From Streptomyces aculeolatus (GTDB lineage: Bacteria; Actinomycetota; Actinomycetes; Streptomycetales; Streptomycetaceae), in assembly GCF_020400605.1 (NCBI RefSeq), contig NZ_JAINRD010000021.1, positions 62,001 to 126,000 of the forward strand: 64,000 bases of DNA. The letters run 5' to 3'. Each line of letters begins with the position of its first letter. Within the stretch, counting starts at the first letter, position 1. Shown piece by piece: positions 15,965-23,894 of the stretch. The notes beneath the pieces are model-generated. The model searched no databases. It had not been told where the DNA came from and was given only the letters and a program-made list of their open reading frames with translations. Both the position numbers and the translations under genes were made by a program.

Positions 15965-16049
15965 ACGTAACCCCCAGGGGTGGAGAACGGTGTTTGTTTC
16001 TCCACGATACAAAAGGTTCCACCGCACGCCAAGGGCGGTATGAGCCGGC

Positions 16050-16643
16050 TCACTCCCAAAGGCCGGCCAGGTGCGCGTGCAGGACGTCGTACGCCTCGTG
16101 CGGGGCGAGATGGCCGACGAGGACGTGCACGGTGAGGCCGTCCGCGAGGGCGAGGAGCGTACGGGCCTCGCGCTGCGCGTCGAGGGGCGCCTCCCGTCCG
16201 GCGTCCTCGGCGGCTTCCGCGAGGAGGCGGACGAACACCTCGTGCAGGCCGGCGTAGTTCGCCCGCAGCGTCCCGGCGAGCGCGTCGCTGACGGCGGCCT
16301 GCGCGACGAAGGCGAGCCAGACCCTGGCCTCGGCACGGTACTCGTCCCCGAGCAGCGACACCTCGGCGGCGGCGTGCCCCAGCGCGGTACCCGCCGACTG
16401 GGCGGGGCTCCGCACGAGGCGGGCCCGCACGCGCTCGCCGACCCGCTCGCCCACGTAGCCGAGCGCGAACACCAGCATCTCCTCCTTGGTGCGGAAGCAC
16501 CGCTGGACGGCACCCATGGACACCTCCGCGCGGGCGGCGACGTCGCGCAGGGTCACGCCCTCCAGGCCGCGTTCGTCGGCGAGGCGGCAGACGGCCTCGG
16601 CGATGGTGCGGCGCCGGCCCGCGTGGTCCACCTGTCTGGGCAT
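16050..16643 (-). CDS. TetR-family transcriptional regulator
   Basis: 197 residues. The N-terminal helix-turn-helix reads IAEAVCRLADERGLEGVTLRDVAARAEVSMGAVQRCFRTKEEML (roughly 12-55), and the rest is the helical ligand-binding and dimerisation domain. AAGGAGG lies upstream of the ATG at 16643. It is divergent from an amidase gene with two matching palindromes between them (16663-16682, 16700-16723), so it probably represses both and responds to an amide or related metabolite; the ligand is inferred only from context. Confidence 0.9.
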   Translation of the reverse strand: MPRQVDHAGRRRTIAEAVCRLADERGLEGVTLRDVAARAEVSMGAVQRCFRTKEEMLVFALGYVGERVGERVRARLVRSPAQSAGTALGHAAAEVSLLGDEYRAEARVWLAFVAQAAVSDALAGTLRANYAGLHEVFVRLLAEAAEDAGREAPLDAQREARTLLALADGLTVHVLVGHLAPHEAYDVLHAHLAGLWE

Positions 16644-16662
16644 GCTTCCGGCCGCCTCCTTA

Positions 16663-16682
16663 TTCGATGCACACGTATCGGA
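16663..16682. promoter_or_regulatory. TetR operator, imperfect copy
   Basis: TTCGATGC-ACAC-GTATCGGA has the same 8-base arms and 4-base spacer as the perfect site 39 bases away, with two mismatching positions. It lies just upstream of the TetR gene's ribosome binding site and so is well placed for autoregulation. Confidence 0.6.
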
Positions 16683-16699
16683 TCCAGGGTACGGTGACC

Positions 16700-16723
16700 G
16701 TTCCGATGCGAGCGCATCGGAAC
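16700..16723. promoter_or_regulatory. TetR operator, perfect copy
   Basis: GTTCCGATGC and GCATCGGAAC are perfect 10-base arms around GAGC. It ends 20 bases before the amidase ATG and should overlap its promoter or leader. The centre-to-centre distance to the other copy is 39 bases, close to four helical turns. Confidence 0.7.
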
Positions 16724-16743
16724 GTCGGGGAGGAAGAGGGACC

Positions 16744-18162
16744 ATGTCGGACGACCTGTGGAGGATGACGGCCGCCGAACAGGCGGAAGCCGTACGCGGT
16801 GGCCACGTCTCGGCCGTCGAGCTGGTCGGCAGCCACCTCGACCGCATCGCCGAGGTCAACCCGAAGGTGAACGCGGTCACCCAGCTCCTCGCGGAGCACG
16901 CACACGAGGCCGCGGCACGGACGGACCGCAGGCGCTCCGCCGGCGAGGCGCTGGGGCCGCTGGCGGGCGTGCCGTTCACGGTGAAGGAGAGCACGCCCGT
17001 CGAGGGGGTGCCGACCACGTTCGGCGTGACGCGCTTCCGCGATCTCGTGGCGGCGGCCGACGCGCTTCCGGTGGCGCGGCTGCGCGCCGCCGGGGCCGTC
17101 CCGATCGGACACGGCAACGTCCCCACCCTGATCCTGGCGGGGATGCACACGCGCAGCGAACTCTTCGGCGACACCGTCAACCCGTGGGACAGCGGCCGCA
17201 CCCCGGGCGGCTCCAGCGGCGGCGACGCGGTCGCCGTGGCCACGGGCATGGCGGCGCTGGGGCTCGGCAGCGACGCCGGGGGCTCGGTGCGCGTCCCGGC
17301 CCAGTTCTGCGGGGTGGCCGGGCTGAAGCCGTCCACCGGCCGGTTCCCGGCGGACCACCGCGTCCTGGGCCCCGACGACCCGGGCCCGGCGTCCCAGTTG
17401 CTCGTCACGGAAGGACCGCTGGCCCGGACGGTGGCCGACCTGCGGCTGGCGTACGAGGCGCTGGCCGGGACAGATCCGCGCGACCCCCGGGCCGTACCGG
17501 TGCCGCCGTACGGCGAGGCGCTCCCCGGACCGCTGCCGGTCGCGGTCGTGGCGGACCCCGGCGGCCACGGCGTCCACCCCGCGATCCGCCGGGCCGTCGA
17601 CACCGCGGCCGACGCGCTCCGCGACGCGGGCTACGCGGTGCGCGAGGTGGCGGACGTGCCGCGGCTGGACGAGGCGCTGGAGGCGTACGGGCGGCTGACC
17701 GTCACCGAGTTCGCCCCCACCTGGCCCGCGGTGCGCACGCTGCTCGGCGAGGGCGGCGACCGCTACATCGCGATGGCGATGGAGGAGACCGCGCCCGCGA
17801 CCGCGGACGAACTGGTGCGGCTGATGGGCACATGGCTGTCCGTGCGCCGCTCGTGGGCCGAATTCCTCGACACCTACCCGCTGTTGCTGGGCCCGTCGTT
17901 CACCGAGCCGCCCGTCGAGCCGGGACTGGAGTCCCGCGACCGGGCGGGCCGGGACCGGGTCGCCGCGGCGATGCGGCTGTGCAGCGCGACGAGCTTCGCG
18001 GGGGTGCCGGGCGTGGCCGTACCGACGGGTGTCGTGGACGGCCTGCCCGTGGGAGTGCAGATCGTGGGGCGGCCGTTCCGGGAGGACCTGTGCCTGGAGG
18101 CGGCCCAGGCGGTCGAGGACCGGCTCGGGGTGCTGACGCCGATCGGCCCCGGGCCCGCATGA
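16744..18162 (+). CDS. amidase-signature family amidase
   Basis: 472 residues, ATG preceded by GGGGAGGAAGAGG. The amidase-signature triad is present: Lys81 in FTVKEST, cis-Ser in GGSSGG (about 157-158) and nucleophile Ser181 in GSDAGGSVRVPA. The C-terminal GVPGVAVPTG and GLPVGVQIVGRPF are standard. It hydrolyses an amide to acid and ammonia in the cytoplasm. It is not GatA: no gatB or gatC is nearby and it has its own divergent TetR. Substrate unknown. Confidence 0.92.
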   Translation: MSDDLWRMTAAEQAEAVRGGHVSAVELVGSHLDRIAEVNPKVNAVTQLLAEHAHEAAARTDRRRSAGEALGPLAGVPFTVKESTPVEGVPTTFGVTRFRDLVAAADALPVARLRAAGAVPIGHGNVPTLILAGMHTRSELFGDTVNPWDSGRTPGGSSGGDAVAVATGMAALGLGSDAGGSVRVPAQFCGVAGLKPSTGRFPADHRVLGPDDPGPASQLLVTEGPLARTVADLRLAYEALAGTDPRDPRAVPVPPYGEALPGPLPVAVVADPGGHGVHPAIRRAVDTAADALRDAGYAVREVADVPRLDEALEAYGRLTVTEFAPTWPAVRTLLGEGGDRYIAMAMEETAPATADELVRLMGTWLSVRRSWAEFLDTYPLLLGPSFTEPPVEPGLESRDRAGRDRVAAAMRLCSATSFAGVPGVAVPTGVVDGLPVGVQIVGRPFREDLCLEAAQAVEDRLGVLTPIGPGPA

Positions 18163-18261
18163 CGCCGCGGAAAACGACTTCCGCGGCAGCCCGGGACCGC
18201 GTTACGTATACGGGACGACGACCGCACCACAGACGACCGCACCACAACTGAACGGACAGCC

Positions 18262-18798
18262 ATGGACACGGCCCCCGCCGAGGACCACCAGCCCTCCTGC
18301 CGCGACCTCGTCGGCCTCCTCGCCCAGCCCGACCGCCGCGCCGCCTACGCCGCGCTCGCCCTCGGCGCGACCTCGGTGGCCGGCGTCGCCGAACGCACCG
18401 GGCTCCGCCCCCCGGCCGCCGCCGCGGCGCTCCGCAGGCTCACCGCCGGCGGGATCGCCGAACTCGACGCCGGCACCGGCGCGTACACGCTCCGCGACGA
18501 CACCTTCCGGCTCGCCGTCCAGGCCGAGGTCAGGCTCTCCGGCCGGGGCGGCGGCGACGGCGCGGGCGGCTACTTCCGCCGCGGCCGGCTGACGTCGATC
18601 CCCGGCAACGCGGAGGTGCGGGCCCGGGTGCTGGCGGTGGTGGCGGACTCGTTCGACGCGGGCACCACGTACTCCGAGGCGAAGGTCAACGCGGTCTGCG
18701 GCGAATGGCTGGACGACTGGGTGAGCCTGCGCCGCGCCCTGGTCGACGAGGGCCTGCTGCGCAGGAACGAGTCCGGCACCGCGTACGAACGCGCCTGA
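18262..18798 (+). CDS. DUF2087-domain protein with N-terminal ArsR-like winged helix
   Basis: 178 residues. Residues 10-75 resemble an ArsR/MarR winged helix (AYAALALGATSVAGVAERTGL, then AALRRLTAGGIAELD). Residues 100-175 are DUF2087: YFRRGRLTSIP, then TYSEAKVNAVCGEWLDDWVSLRRALVDEGLLRR. The combination is common in actinobacteria as a presumed DNA-binding regulator; no target is known. It follows the amidase by 99 bases on the same strand. Confidence 0.85.
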   Translation: MDTAPAEDHQPSCRDLVGLLAQPDRRAAYAALALGATSVAGVAERTGLRPPAAAAALRRLTAGGIAELDAGTGAYTLRDDTFRLAVQAEVRLSGRGGGDGAGGYFRRGRLTSIPGNAEVRARVLAVVADSFDAGTTYSEAKVNAVCGEWLDDWVSLRRALVDEGLLRRNESGTAYERA

Positions 18799-18875
18799 CG
18801 CCCCCGAAGTCCTCCCCCGGGAGAACGCCGCCGCCCGCCGCCCGGGACCGCCTCGCGGGCGGCGCCGCGGCCCGG

Positions 18876-19184
18876 TCACCCCGCGGCGGCGACCTCCCGG
18901 ATCACCGGCTCGAACTCCCGCCGCACGTACGCGTCGAACGGCGCCGACAGCGCCCCGTCGACGACGCGCCGCACCCGGTGCTCCGCCGCGAACTCCTTGA
19001 GCGCCGCGCGGGAGTCCGGCTCCACGCCCCCGCCGATGATCAGCACCCCGAACCCGTCGCCCGCCAGCATCGCCCTGGCCTCGTCGTCGGTGCTCGCCCC
19101 CTCCGCGTCGAAGCCGTCCGCGCGCAGCGTGGCCAGCACGGCCGCCACTCTGTCGGGCGACCTTCCCAGCACCAGCGTCCTCAT
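18876..19184 (-). CDS. small hypothetical protein, Rossmann-like
   Basis: 102 residues with alternating strands and helices: MRTLVLGRSPDRVAAVLATL, then FGVLIIGGGVEPDSRAAL and VIREVAAAG. The pattern suggests a small open alpha/beta fold akin to a receiver or NAD-binding half-domain, but the receiver phospho-Asp and Lys are not convincing. It converges on the DUF2087 gene. Function unknown. Confidence 0.7.
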   Translation of the reverse strand: MRTLVLGRSPDRVAAVLATLRADGFDAEGASTDDEARAMLAGDGFGVLIIGGGVEPDSRAALKEFAAEHRVRRVVDGALSAPFDAYVRREFEPVIREVAAAG

Positions 19185-19233
19185 GGCCGTTCCTCTCCGC
19201 TACGTCGACATCGGCGTAGCAGAGCCTAGAAGC

Positions 19234-19701
19234 TCAGCTGGACTTCAGGTCAACGGAGCGGCGACGGCCCCGGCGGGACTTTCCCGCGAACGCGGCGGGG
19301 AGCCGCTGCGGCGGCGCCGGGGCCGCGGTCGAGCGCAGGCCCGGGATCAGGACCGCGGCCACCGACAGGTGCATCAGGGCCAGCACCGTGCGGGTGCCCC
19401 CGGTCATGCCGCCGCCGGTCAGCGGCAGGGCGGACAGCGCCAGGACCGCGGCGGCCGCCGCGGTCCAGACCGTACGGGCACGGCGTACCCCGAAACGCTC
19501 CAGCGCAGCCAGCAGCCCCCAGGCGCCGAGCGCGGCCGGCAGCGCGACCAGCACCACCGCCACCGCACCGATGCCGAGCGTCTCGTCGCCGTCGACGATC
19601 CGCTGCCGGTGCCCCAGCAGCGGGTCCGCGACCAGCCACACCGCGAGGGGCGCCAGGACCGTCAGCCCCGCAACGGCCGGGCGCCGCCTGCGCGTACTCA
19701 C
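19234..19701 (-). CDS. small integral membrane protein (DUF6069-like)
   Basis: 155 residues with four hydrophobic spans (about 9-25, 44-66, 82-98 and 105-122) and a basic C-terminal tail rich in Arg/Lys (KSRRGRRRSVDLKSS). GTRTVLALMHLSVAAVLIPGL matches the last span of the DUF6069 type. Its ATG overlaps the TetR gene's stop by four bases (ATGA), so it is the probable partner and target of that regulator. Role unknown. Confidence 0.8.
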   Translation of the reverse strand: MSTRRRRPAVAGLTVLAPLAVWLVADPLLGHRQRIVDGDETLGIGAVAVVLVALPAALGAWGLLAALERFGVRRARTVWTAAAAAVLALSALPLTGGGMTGGTRTVLALMHLSVAAVLIPGLRSTAAPAPPQRLPAAFAGKSRRGRRRSVDLKSS

Positions 19702-20318
19702 GCCGCGCCGCCCGCGAGCGCGCCGTGCAGGAAGACCTCCACCAGCTCCCCCGTGCTCAGCTCCGGCTCGTCCTCCAGGTGCGGCTGGGTGAACAGCAGG
19801 CCGAAGAAAAGGGCCGCGACCTGCTCCGGCGGCCTGCGCAGGGCGGCCCTGTCCGGCTCCAGCAGATCCGCGAGGGCCGCGCGGATACGGGTCGTCGACT
19901 CGTCGCGGCCCGCGCCGCGCACCGTGCCGGGGTGCTTGCCGCCGCGGTGCCCGGAGGCGAGCAGGGAGCCGGCGATCGCGCCCATCCGCGCCAGGTGCGC
20001 CTGGAGCGCCTCGGCGGCCTCGGCGAGCCGGTCGGGCAGCGGCTGGGACACGTCGATCGCGCCGAGTTCGCGGACCGCGTGCTCGGGGGAGAGCGCCTCG
20101 GCCAGGCAGGCCTGCAGCAGCTCGTCCTTGTCGGCGAAGACCCGGAAGATCGTGCCCTCCCCGATGCCCGCGGCGCGGGCGACCTTCGCGGTGGTCACCG
20201 CGGCGCCGAACTCGGCGACCAGCGGGATCGCGGTCTGGATGATCATCGCGCGGCGCTGCTCCGGCGACATGCCGGGGGCGCGGCGGCGAACGGTCTTGTT
20301 CTCCTTGGGTTCAGCCAT
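19698..20318 (-). CDS. TetR-family transcriptional regulator
   Basis: 206 residues with the helix-turn-helix at 24-66 (AIPLVAEFGAAVTTAKVARA, then GIGEGTIFRVFADKDELLQA). The C-terminal part is a TetR ligand domain of the AcrR/SACE_7040 style. It is translationally coupled to the small membrane protein downstream. A nested palindrome (20328-20376) begins ten bases before its ATG, which argues for tight autorepression of the two-gene operon. Confidence 0.9.
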   Translation of the reverse strand: MAEPKENKTVRRRAPGMSPEQRRAMIIQTAIPLVAEFGAAVTTAKVARAAGIGEGTIFRVFADKDELLQACLAEALSPEHAVRELGAIDVSQPLPDRLAEAAEALQAHLARMGAIAGSLLASGHRGGKHPGTVRGAGRDESTTRIRAALADLLEPDRAALRRPPEQVAALFFGLLFTQPHLEDEPELSTGELVEVFLHGALAGGAA

Positions 20319-20327
20319 GGCACGAGC

Positions 20328-20376
20328 GTACGGAGTGAGTCCTCACTCCGTCAATGAGTGAGGACTCACTCCGTAC
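20328..20376. promoter_or_regulatory. nested tandem TetR operator
   Basis: Two 20-base arms (20328-20347 and 20357-20376) are perfect inverted copies around a 9-base centre. Each arm also contains its own palindrome, CGGAGTGAG-TC-CTCACTCCG at 20331-20350 and its mate around 20356-20371. The layout is that of two adjacent operator sites for one dimer each. It sits between the TetR gene (minus) and the 3' end of the MFS gene (minus), so it controls only the TetR side. Confidence 0.75.
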
Positions 20377-20405
20377 CGTGCGCACCGCCGCACCCGCCCG
20401 CCCGG

Positions 20406-21728
20406 CTAGCCGCCGGCCCCCTGGTCGCCCGCCCCGTCGCGTACGCGCCCCGCACTCGCGCGGTCCGCCAGGATGAAGGGGATCGCGCACACCGCCAGCA
20501 CCGCCCCGATCAGGCACACCGACGCCAGGCCCGCACCCCGCGTGAGCGCCGCCGCCGCCAGGACCGGCGTGCCGCTGATGCCCAGTTGGAAGGCCGAGAC
20601 CGTGGTCGCCCCCGCGAGCGTCGGCGCGTTCGCCGCGATCGCGAAGACCCGGCCGTAGACGGCGGGATTGACGACGAACGCCGCGACTCCCAGCACGAAC
20701 ACCGCGGGCACCACCGCCCAGGCGTGGCGGATCGCGACCGCCATCACCAGCGACAGCAGCACGAGGCCGGCCGAACCGGCCAGCAGCACGGCGTGCGGAC
20801 GCCCGTCCGAGAGGCGCCCGCCGACGGACAGGCCGAGGAACGCGCCGACGCCGAAGAGGGCCAGGACGGCGGGGATCCACACCTCGGGCAGCGCGGTGAC
20901 CTCGGCGAGCATGGCCGCCAGATAGTTGAACGTGATCATGTACGCGGCGGTGGTCAGGACCGTGATCGCATAGATGCCCCACAGGCGCGGATCGCGCATC
21001 GCGGCGAGTTCCCGCGCCACGCCCGGTCGCCCGCCCCCGGCCCCCCGGCCGGCATCCCCCCGGGCGGCGCCCGCGGGGATGCCGGCGTAGCAGCCGGCCA
21101 TCCCCGCCAGCGTCAGGACGACGACGGCCCAGAAGCCGCCCCGCCAGTCGACGAAGTGGCCGAGCAGCGTCCCCGCCGGACCGCCGGCGACCATCGCCAC
21201 GCTCAGCCCGCTGACCACGACACCCGACGCGCGGGCGGTACGGTCCCGGGGGACCAGGCTGATCGCGGTCACCGACGCCACCGCGAAGAAGCCCGCGTAC
21301 GCGACGCCGGAGACCACCCGGGTCAGCAGCAGGACCTCGTAGCCGCCCAGCAGCCCTACGGCGATCCCCGCGGCGAAGACGCCCTGCGTCGCCAGCAGCG
21401 CCGTACGGCGCGGCCAGCGGAGGCTCAGCACCGCGAACGGCGGCCCGCCGAGCACGACCCCCAGGGCGAACGCGGTGATCAGGAACCCCGCCGAGGAGAG
21501 CGGGACGTCCAGGTCGCCGGCCACCGCCGGCAGCACCCCCGCGAGCAGGAACTCCGCGGTCCCCATGGCGAACAGGCTGAAGGCCAGCAGGTACACGCCC
21601 GCGGGCAGCCTCGCGCCCTTCCGCCCAGGCTCCGGGCCGCCCCCGGCCGTACCGTCCCCCGCCGGGCCGCCCCTTGTCGGGCCGTCCCCCGCGAGGCCTT
21701 TCTGCGTCGGGCCGTTCCCCGTCTGCAT
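20406..21728 (-). CDS. MFS efflux transporter, Cmx/CmrA (chloramphenicol-exporter) type
   Basis: 440 residues, 12 membrane spans after a 40-residue Gly-rich cytoplasmic N-terminus. The first spans read VYLLAFSLFAMGTAEFLLAG and GFLITAFALGVVLGGPPFAV, and LRWPRRTALLATQG is the intracellular loop-2 motif of Cmx/CmrA-like drug exporters. Drug/H+ antiport is expected; which drug cannot be read from sequence. It is divergent from an XRE-cupin regulator with a 90-base shared promoter region, implying local control. Confidence 0.88.
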   Translation of the reverse strand: MQTGNGPTQKGLAGDGPTRGGPAGDGTAGGGPEPGRKGARLPAGVYLLAFSLFAMGTAEFLLAGVLPAVAGDLDVPLSSAGFLITAFALGVVLGGPPFAVLSLRWPRRTALLATQGVFAAGIAVGLLGGYEVLLLTRVVSGVAYAGFFAVASVTAISLVPRDRTARASGVVVSGLSVAMVAGGPAGTLLGHFVDWRGGFWAVVVLTLAGMAGCYAGIPAGAARGDAGRGAGGGRPGVARELAAMRDPRLWGIYAITVLTTAAYMITFNYLAAMLAEVTALPEVWIPAVLALFGVGAFLGLSVGGRLSDGRPHAVLLAGSAGLVLLSLVMAVAIRHAWAVVPAVFVLGVAAFVVNPAVYGRVFAIAANAPTLAGATTVSAFQLGISGTPVLAAAALTRGAGLASVCLIGAVLAVCAIPFILADRASAGRVRDGAGDQGAGG

Positions 21729-21773
21729 GTCGACCACCTCCGCGGGCAGAGTCCGTCCCCGCGTTCGAAAGCA

Positions 21774-21787
21774 GCAACTTCCGTTGC
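21774..21787. promoter_or_regulatory. inverted repeat between MFS and XRE-cupin genes
   Basis: GCAAC-TTCC-GTTGC lies midway in the divergent 90-base promoter region, a fitting place for the XRE-cupin protein to bind. Confidence 0.45.
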
Positions 21788-21818
21788 CGATTCCGGGACG
21801 CGTTGATTGACTGCGCCC

Positions 21819-22397
21819 ATGGACGACCAGCCCAGCGTCGGCGCCGTCATCGACCAGATCGCCCCCCGGCTGCGCCGCATCCGGGAGAACAAGGGCGTCA
21901 GCCTCGCCGGCCTCGCGCGCACCACCGGCATCTCCACCAGCACCCTGTCCCGGCTGGAGTCGGGCCAGCGCAAGCCGAGCCTGGAGTTGCTCCTGCCGGT
22001 CACCGCGGCCCTCGGCGTCCCGCTCGACGAGGTCGTCGCCGCGCCCCGCATCGTCGACCCCCGGGTGCCGCAGCAGCCCACCACGCGCGACGGGCGGGTG
22101 CTGATCCCGCTGTCGCGGCAGCAGGGCGAACCGCGCGCGTACAAGATGACCATCCCGGCCCACGACAAGGAACCCCACCTGCGGACGCACGCGGGCCACG
22201 AGTGGCTCTACGTGCTGCGCGGGCGGCTGCGCGTACGCCTCGCCGACCGCGACTTCGTCATGGGCGCCGGCGAAGCCGCGGAGTTCGACTGCCAGATCCC
22301 CCACTGGTTCGGCGCCGCGGGCCGCGGCCCCGTCGAAGTGCTCAGCCTCTTCGGCAAGTCGGGCGAACGCATCCACCTGCGCACCGCCCGCGGCTGA
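21819..22397 (+). CDS. XRE-family regulator with C-terminal cupin sensor
   Basis: 192 residues. The N-terminal helix-turn-helix spans about 12-65 (LRRIRENKGVSLAGLARTTG, then ISTSTLSRLESGQRKPSLEL). Residues 100-180 are a cupin barrel with HLRTHAGHEWLYVLRGRLRV and FDCQIPHWFG, giving His/Glu residues that could bind metal or ligand. XRE-cupin proteins sense small molecules and often control an adjacent transporter, here the divergent MFS exporter. The ATG at 21819 is chosen over a TTG at 21807. Confidence 0.9.
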   Translation: MDDQPSVGAVIDQIAPRLRRIRENKGVSLAGLARTTGISTSTLSRLESGQRKPSLELLLPVTAALGVPLDEVVAAPRIVDPRVPQQPTTRDGRVLIPLSRQQGEPRAYKMTIPAHDKEPHLRTHAGHEWLYVLRGRLRVRLADRDFVMGAGEAAEFDCQIPHWFGAAGRGPVEVLSLFGKSGERIHLRTARG

Positions 22398-22412
22398 GCA
22401 CCCGCAGGCGCC

Positions 22413-23669
22413 TCACGGCTCCTTGGTCACCGACTCCAGCGCCCGGCGCGTCGCCGGACCGTAGACGCCGCTCGCGTCGCCCTCGATGTCGTTGTCGCGC
22501 TGAAAGCGCTCGACCGCCCGGCGGGTGAAGAAGTCGAACTCACCGTCGGTGTCACGCAGGACGTTGTAGTCGGCCTCGATGAGCCGCTTCTGCATCTCGG
22601 CGACCTCCGGCCCCGTGTCGCCCTCGCGCAGCGTCGGCGGCGGGGCCGGCGTGTCGCCGTCGTCGGGGGTGGTGCCCGGAGTGGGGCCGCCGGGCGCGGT
22701 GGGGTCGGCGCCGGAGCCGGTGTCGGAGTCGGGCGGGGCGGCGGTGACCTGGCCGGCCTCGGTGCGCCCGGTGGGCGCCCCGTCCGGGTCGCCCGCCTCC
22801 GTGCCGGTCGCCCCGGAGCCGGTCGGGCTGGGCTCCGCCGCGTCGTCGCCGTCGGCGGGGGCGGACGGTGCGCCGCTGTGCGGGTCGTCGGGGCCGGGCC
22901 GCGTACCGCCGCCGGTGGGTACGGCGGTGATGGTGTCCGGCTTCGGTACGGCACGGTCCTCGTCCCCGTCGCCCGAGAACAGCCCCGAGCCCAGGAGCCC
23001 GACGCTGAGCGCGGCCACGACGCCGCCCACCGTCAGGACGAGCGTCAGCCGGCGGCGCCGCCGGGCGGCGAGCCGGCCGCGGGAGCGGCGCGCACCGTAC
23101 GGGTCACCGGGGCCATACGGGTCACCGGGGCCGTCCGCGTCGTCCGCGTCGTAGTCGTCGTATACGTCCCGCGACCCGCCGCGGGCCGCGGCGGGTCCGT
23201 CGGCGAAGAGGCCGAGGTCGGCGTCCGCGGGCCCTTCCGGCGCTGCGCCGATCGGGCCGTAGGGCGCCGCGGGGGCGCCGTCCGCGGGCGGGCTCCCGGG
23301 GAGCGGGCCGCCCGGGCCTGCCGGCGCTCCGGGTACGGAGGCGGGCGTACCCGGTGCCGGTCCCTTCGCCCCGCCCGCCGTCACGCCGTACGCCACCGGG
23401 TCAGGCCCCGGCCCCCCGGCATCCGGCGGCCCTCCGTCCGGCCCCGCGGCCCCGTGCGGCGGCGGACCGCCCGGCCCGATGCCCTCCCCGTCGTCCCATC
23501 CCCCCACAGGACCCGGCGCCTTCATGACGTACGGCCGTACCAGCGGCCTCTCCCGCGCACCGCTCTCCGCACCGCCCGTACCGCCCGCACCGCCCGTGCC
23601 GCAGCCGCAGCCCGGCCCGCCCGACTCCTGGAGCGGCTCGCCGCAGGTGCGGCATGCGCGAGGTATCAC
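22413..23669 (-). CDS. membrane-anchored peptidoglycan-binding-domain protein with N-terminal zinc ribbon
   Basis: 418 residues from a GTG with AGGAGGGGGA seven bases upstream. The order is: a short Cys motif CRTCGEP...GCGCG (6-24) resembling a zinc ribbon; a long Gly/Pro/Ala-rich cytoplasmic stretch; a basic stop (RRSRGRLAARRRRR) and one membrane span at about 205-228 (LTLVLTVGGVVAALSVGLLG); an extracellular Pro/Thr/Asp-rich linker; and a PG_binding_1 domain (GDTGPEVAEMQKRLIEADYN, FDFFTRRAVERFQRDNDIEG) at the end. It probably anchors to or senses the cell wall. Converges on the XRE-cupin gene. Confidence 0.88.
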   Translation of the reverse strand: MIPRACRTCGEPLQESGGPGCGCGTGGAGGTGGAESGARERPLVRPYVMKAPGPVGGWDDGEGIGPGGPPPHGAAGPDGGPPDAGGPGPDPVAYGVTAGGAKGPAPGTPASVPGAPAGPGGPLPGSPPADGAPAAPYGPIGAAPEGPADADLGLFADGPAAARGGSRDVYDDYDADDADGPGDPYGPGDPYGARRSRGRLAARRRRRLTLVLTVGGVVAALSVGLLGSGLFSGDGDEDRAVPKPDTITAVPTGGGTRPGPDDPHSGAPSAPADGDDAAEPSPTGSGATGTEAGDPDGAPTGRTEAGQVTAAPPDSDTGSGADPTAPGGPTPGTTPDDGDTPAPPPTLREGDTGPEVAEMQKRLIEADYNVLRDTDGEFDFFTRRAVERFQRDNDIEGDASGVYGPATRRALESVTKEP

Positions 23670-23894
23670 CGTGCTCCCCCTCCTGTGGGATGGAGGCGAT
23701 TATGCAGACCCCCCGGAACCCCGCGCACCGCACCCCGGCCGCAATCCGGCCCGAGCGGACCGCCCCGGCGGGCCGTATCGGCCCATCCGGGCGACTATGA
23801 GGCAAACGATCCGCACATCACAGACACCACAAGCCCCACAAGCCCCACTCAACACCACCCGCCGCACGGACGAGCCACCCGAGGGGAGCCGCGC

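Noticed and set aside
22878..23894. A long N-terminal extension of the DHA2 transporter
   Set aside because: It is antisense to the peptidoglycan-binding protein and lacks structure; the ATG at 23895 has a good ribosome binding site and a normal transporter N-terminus.
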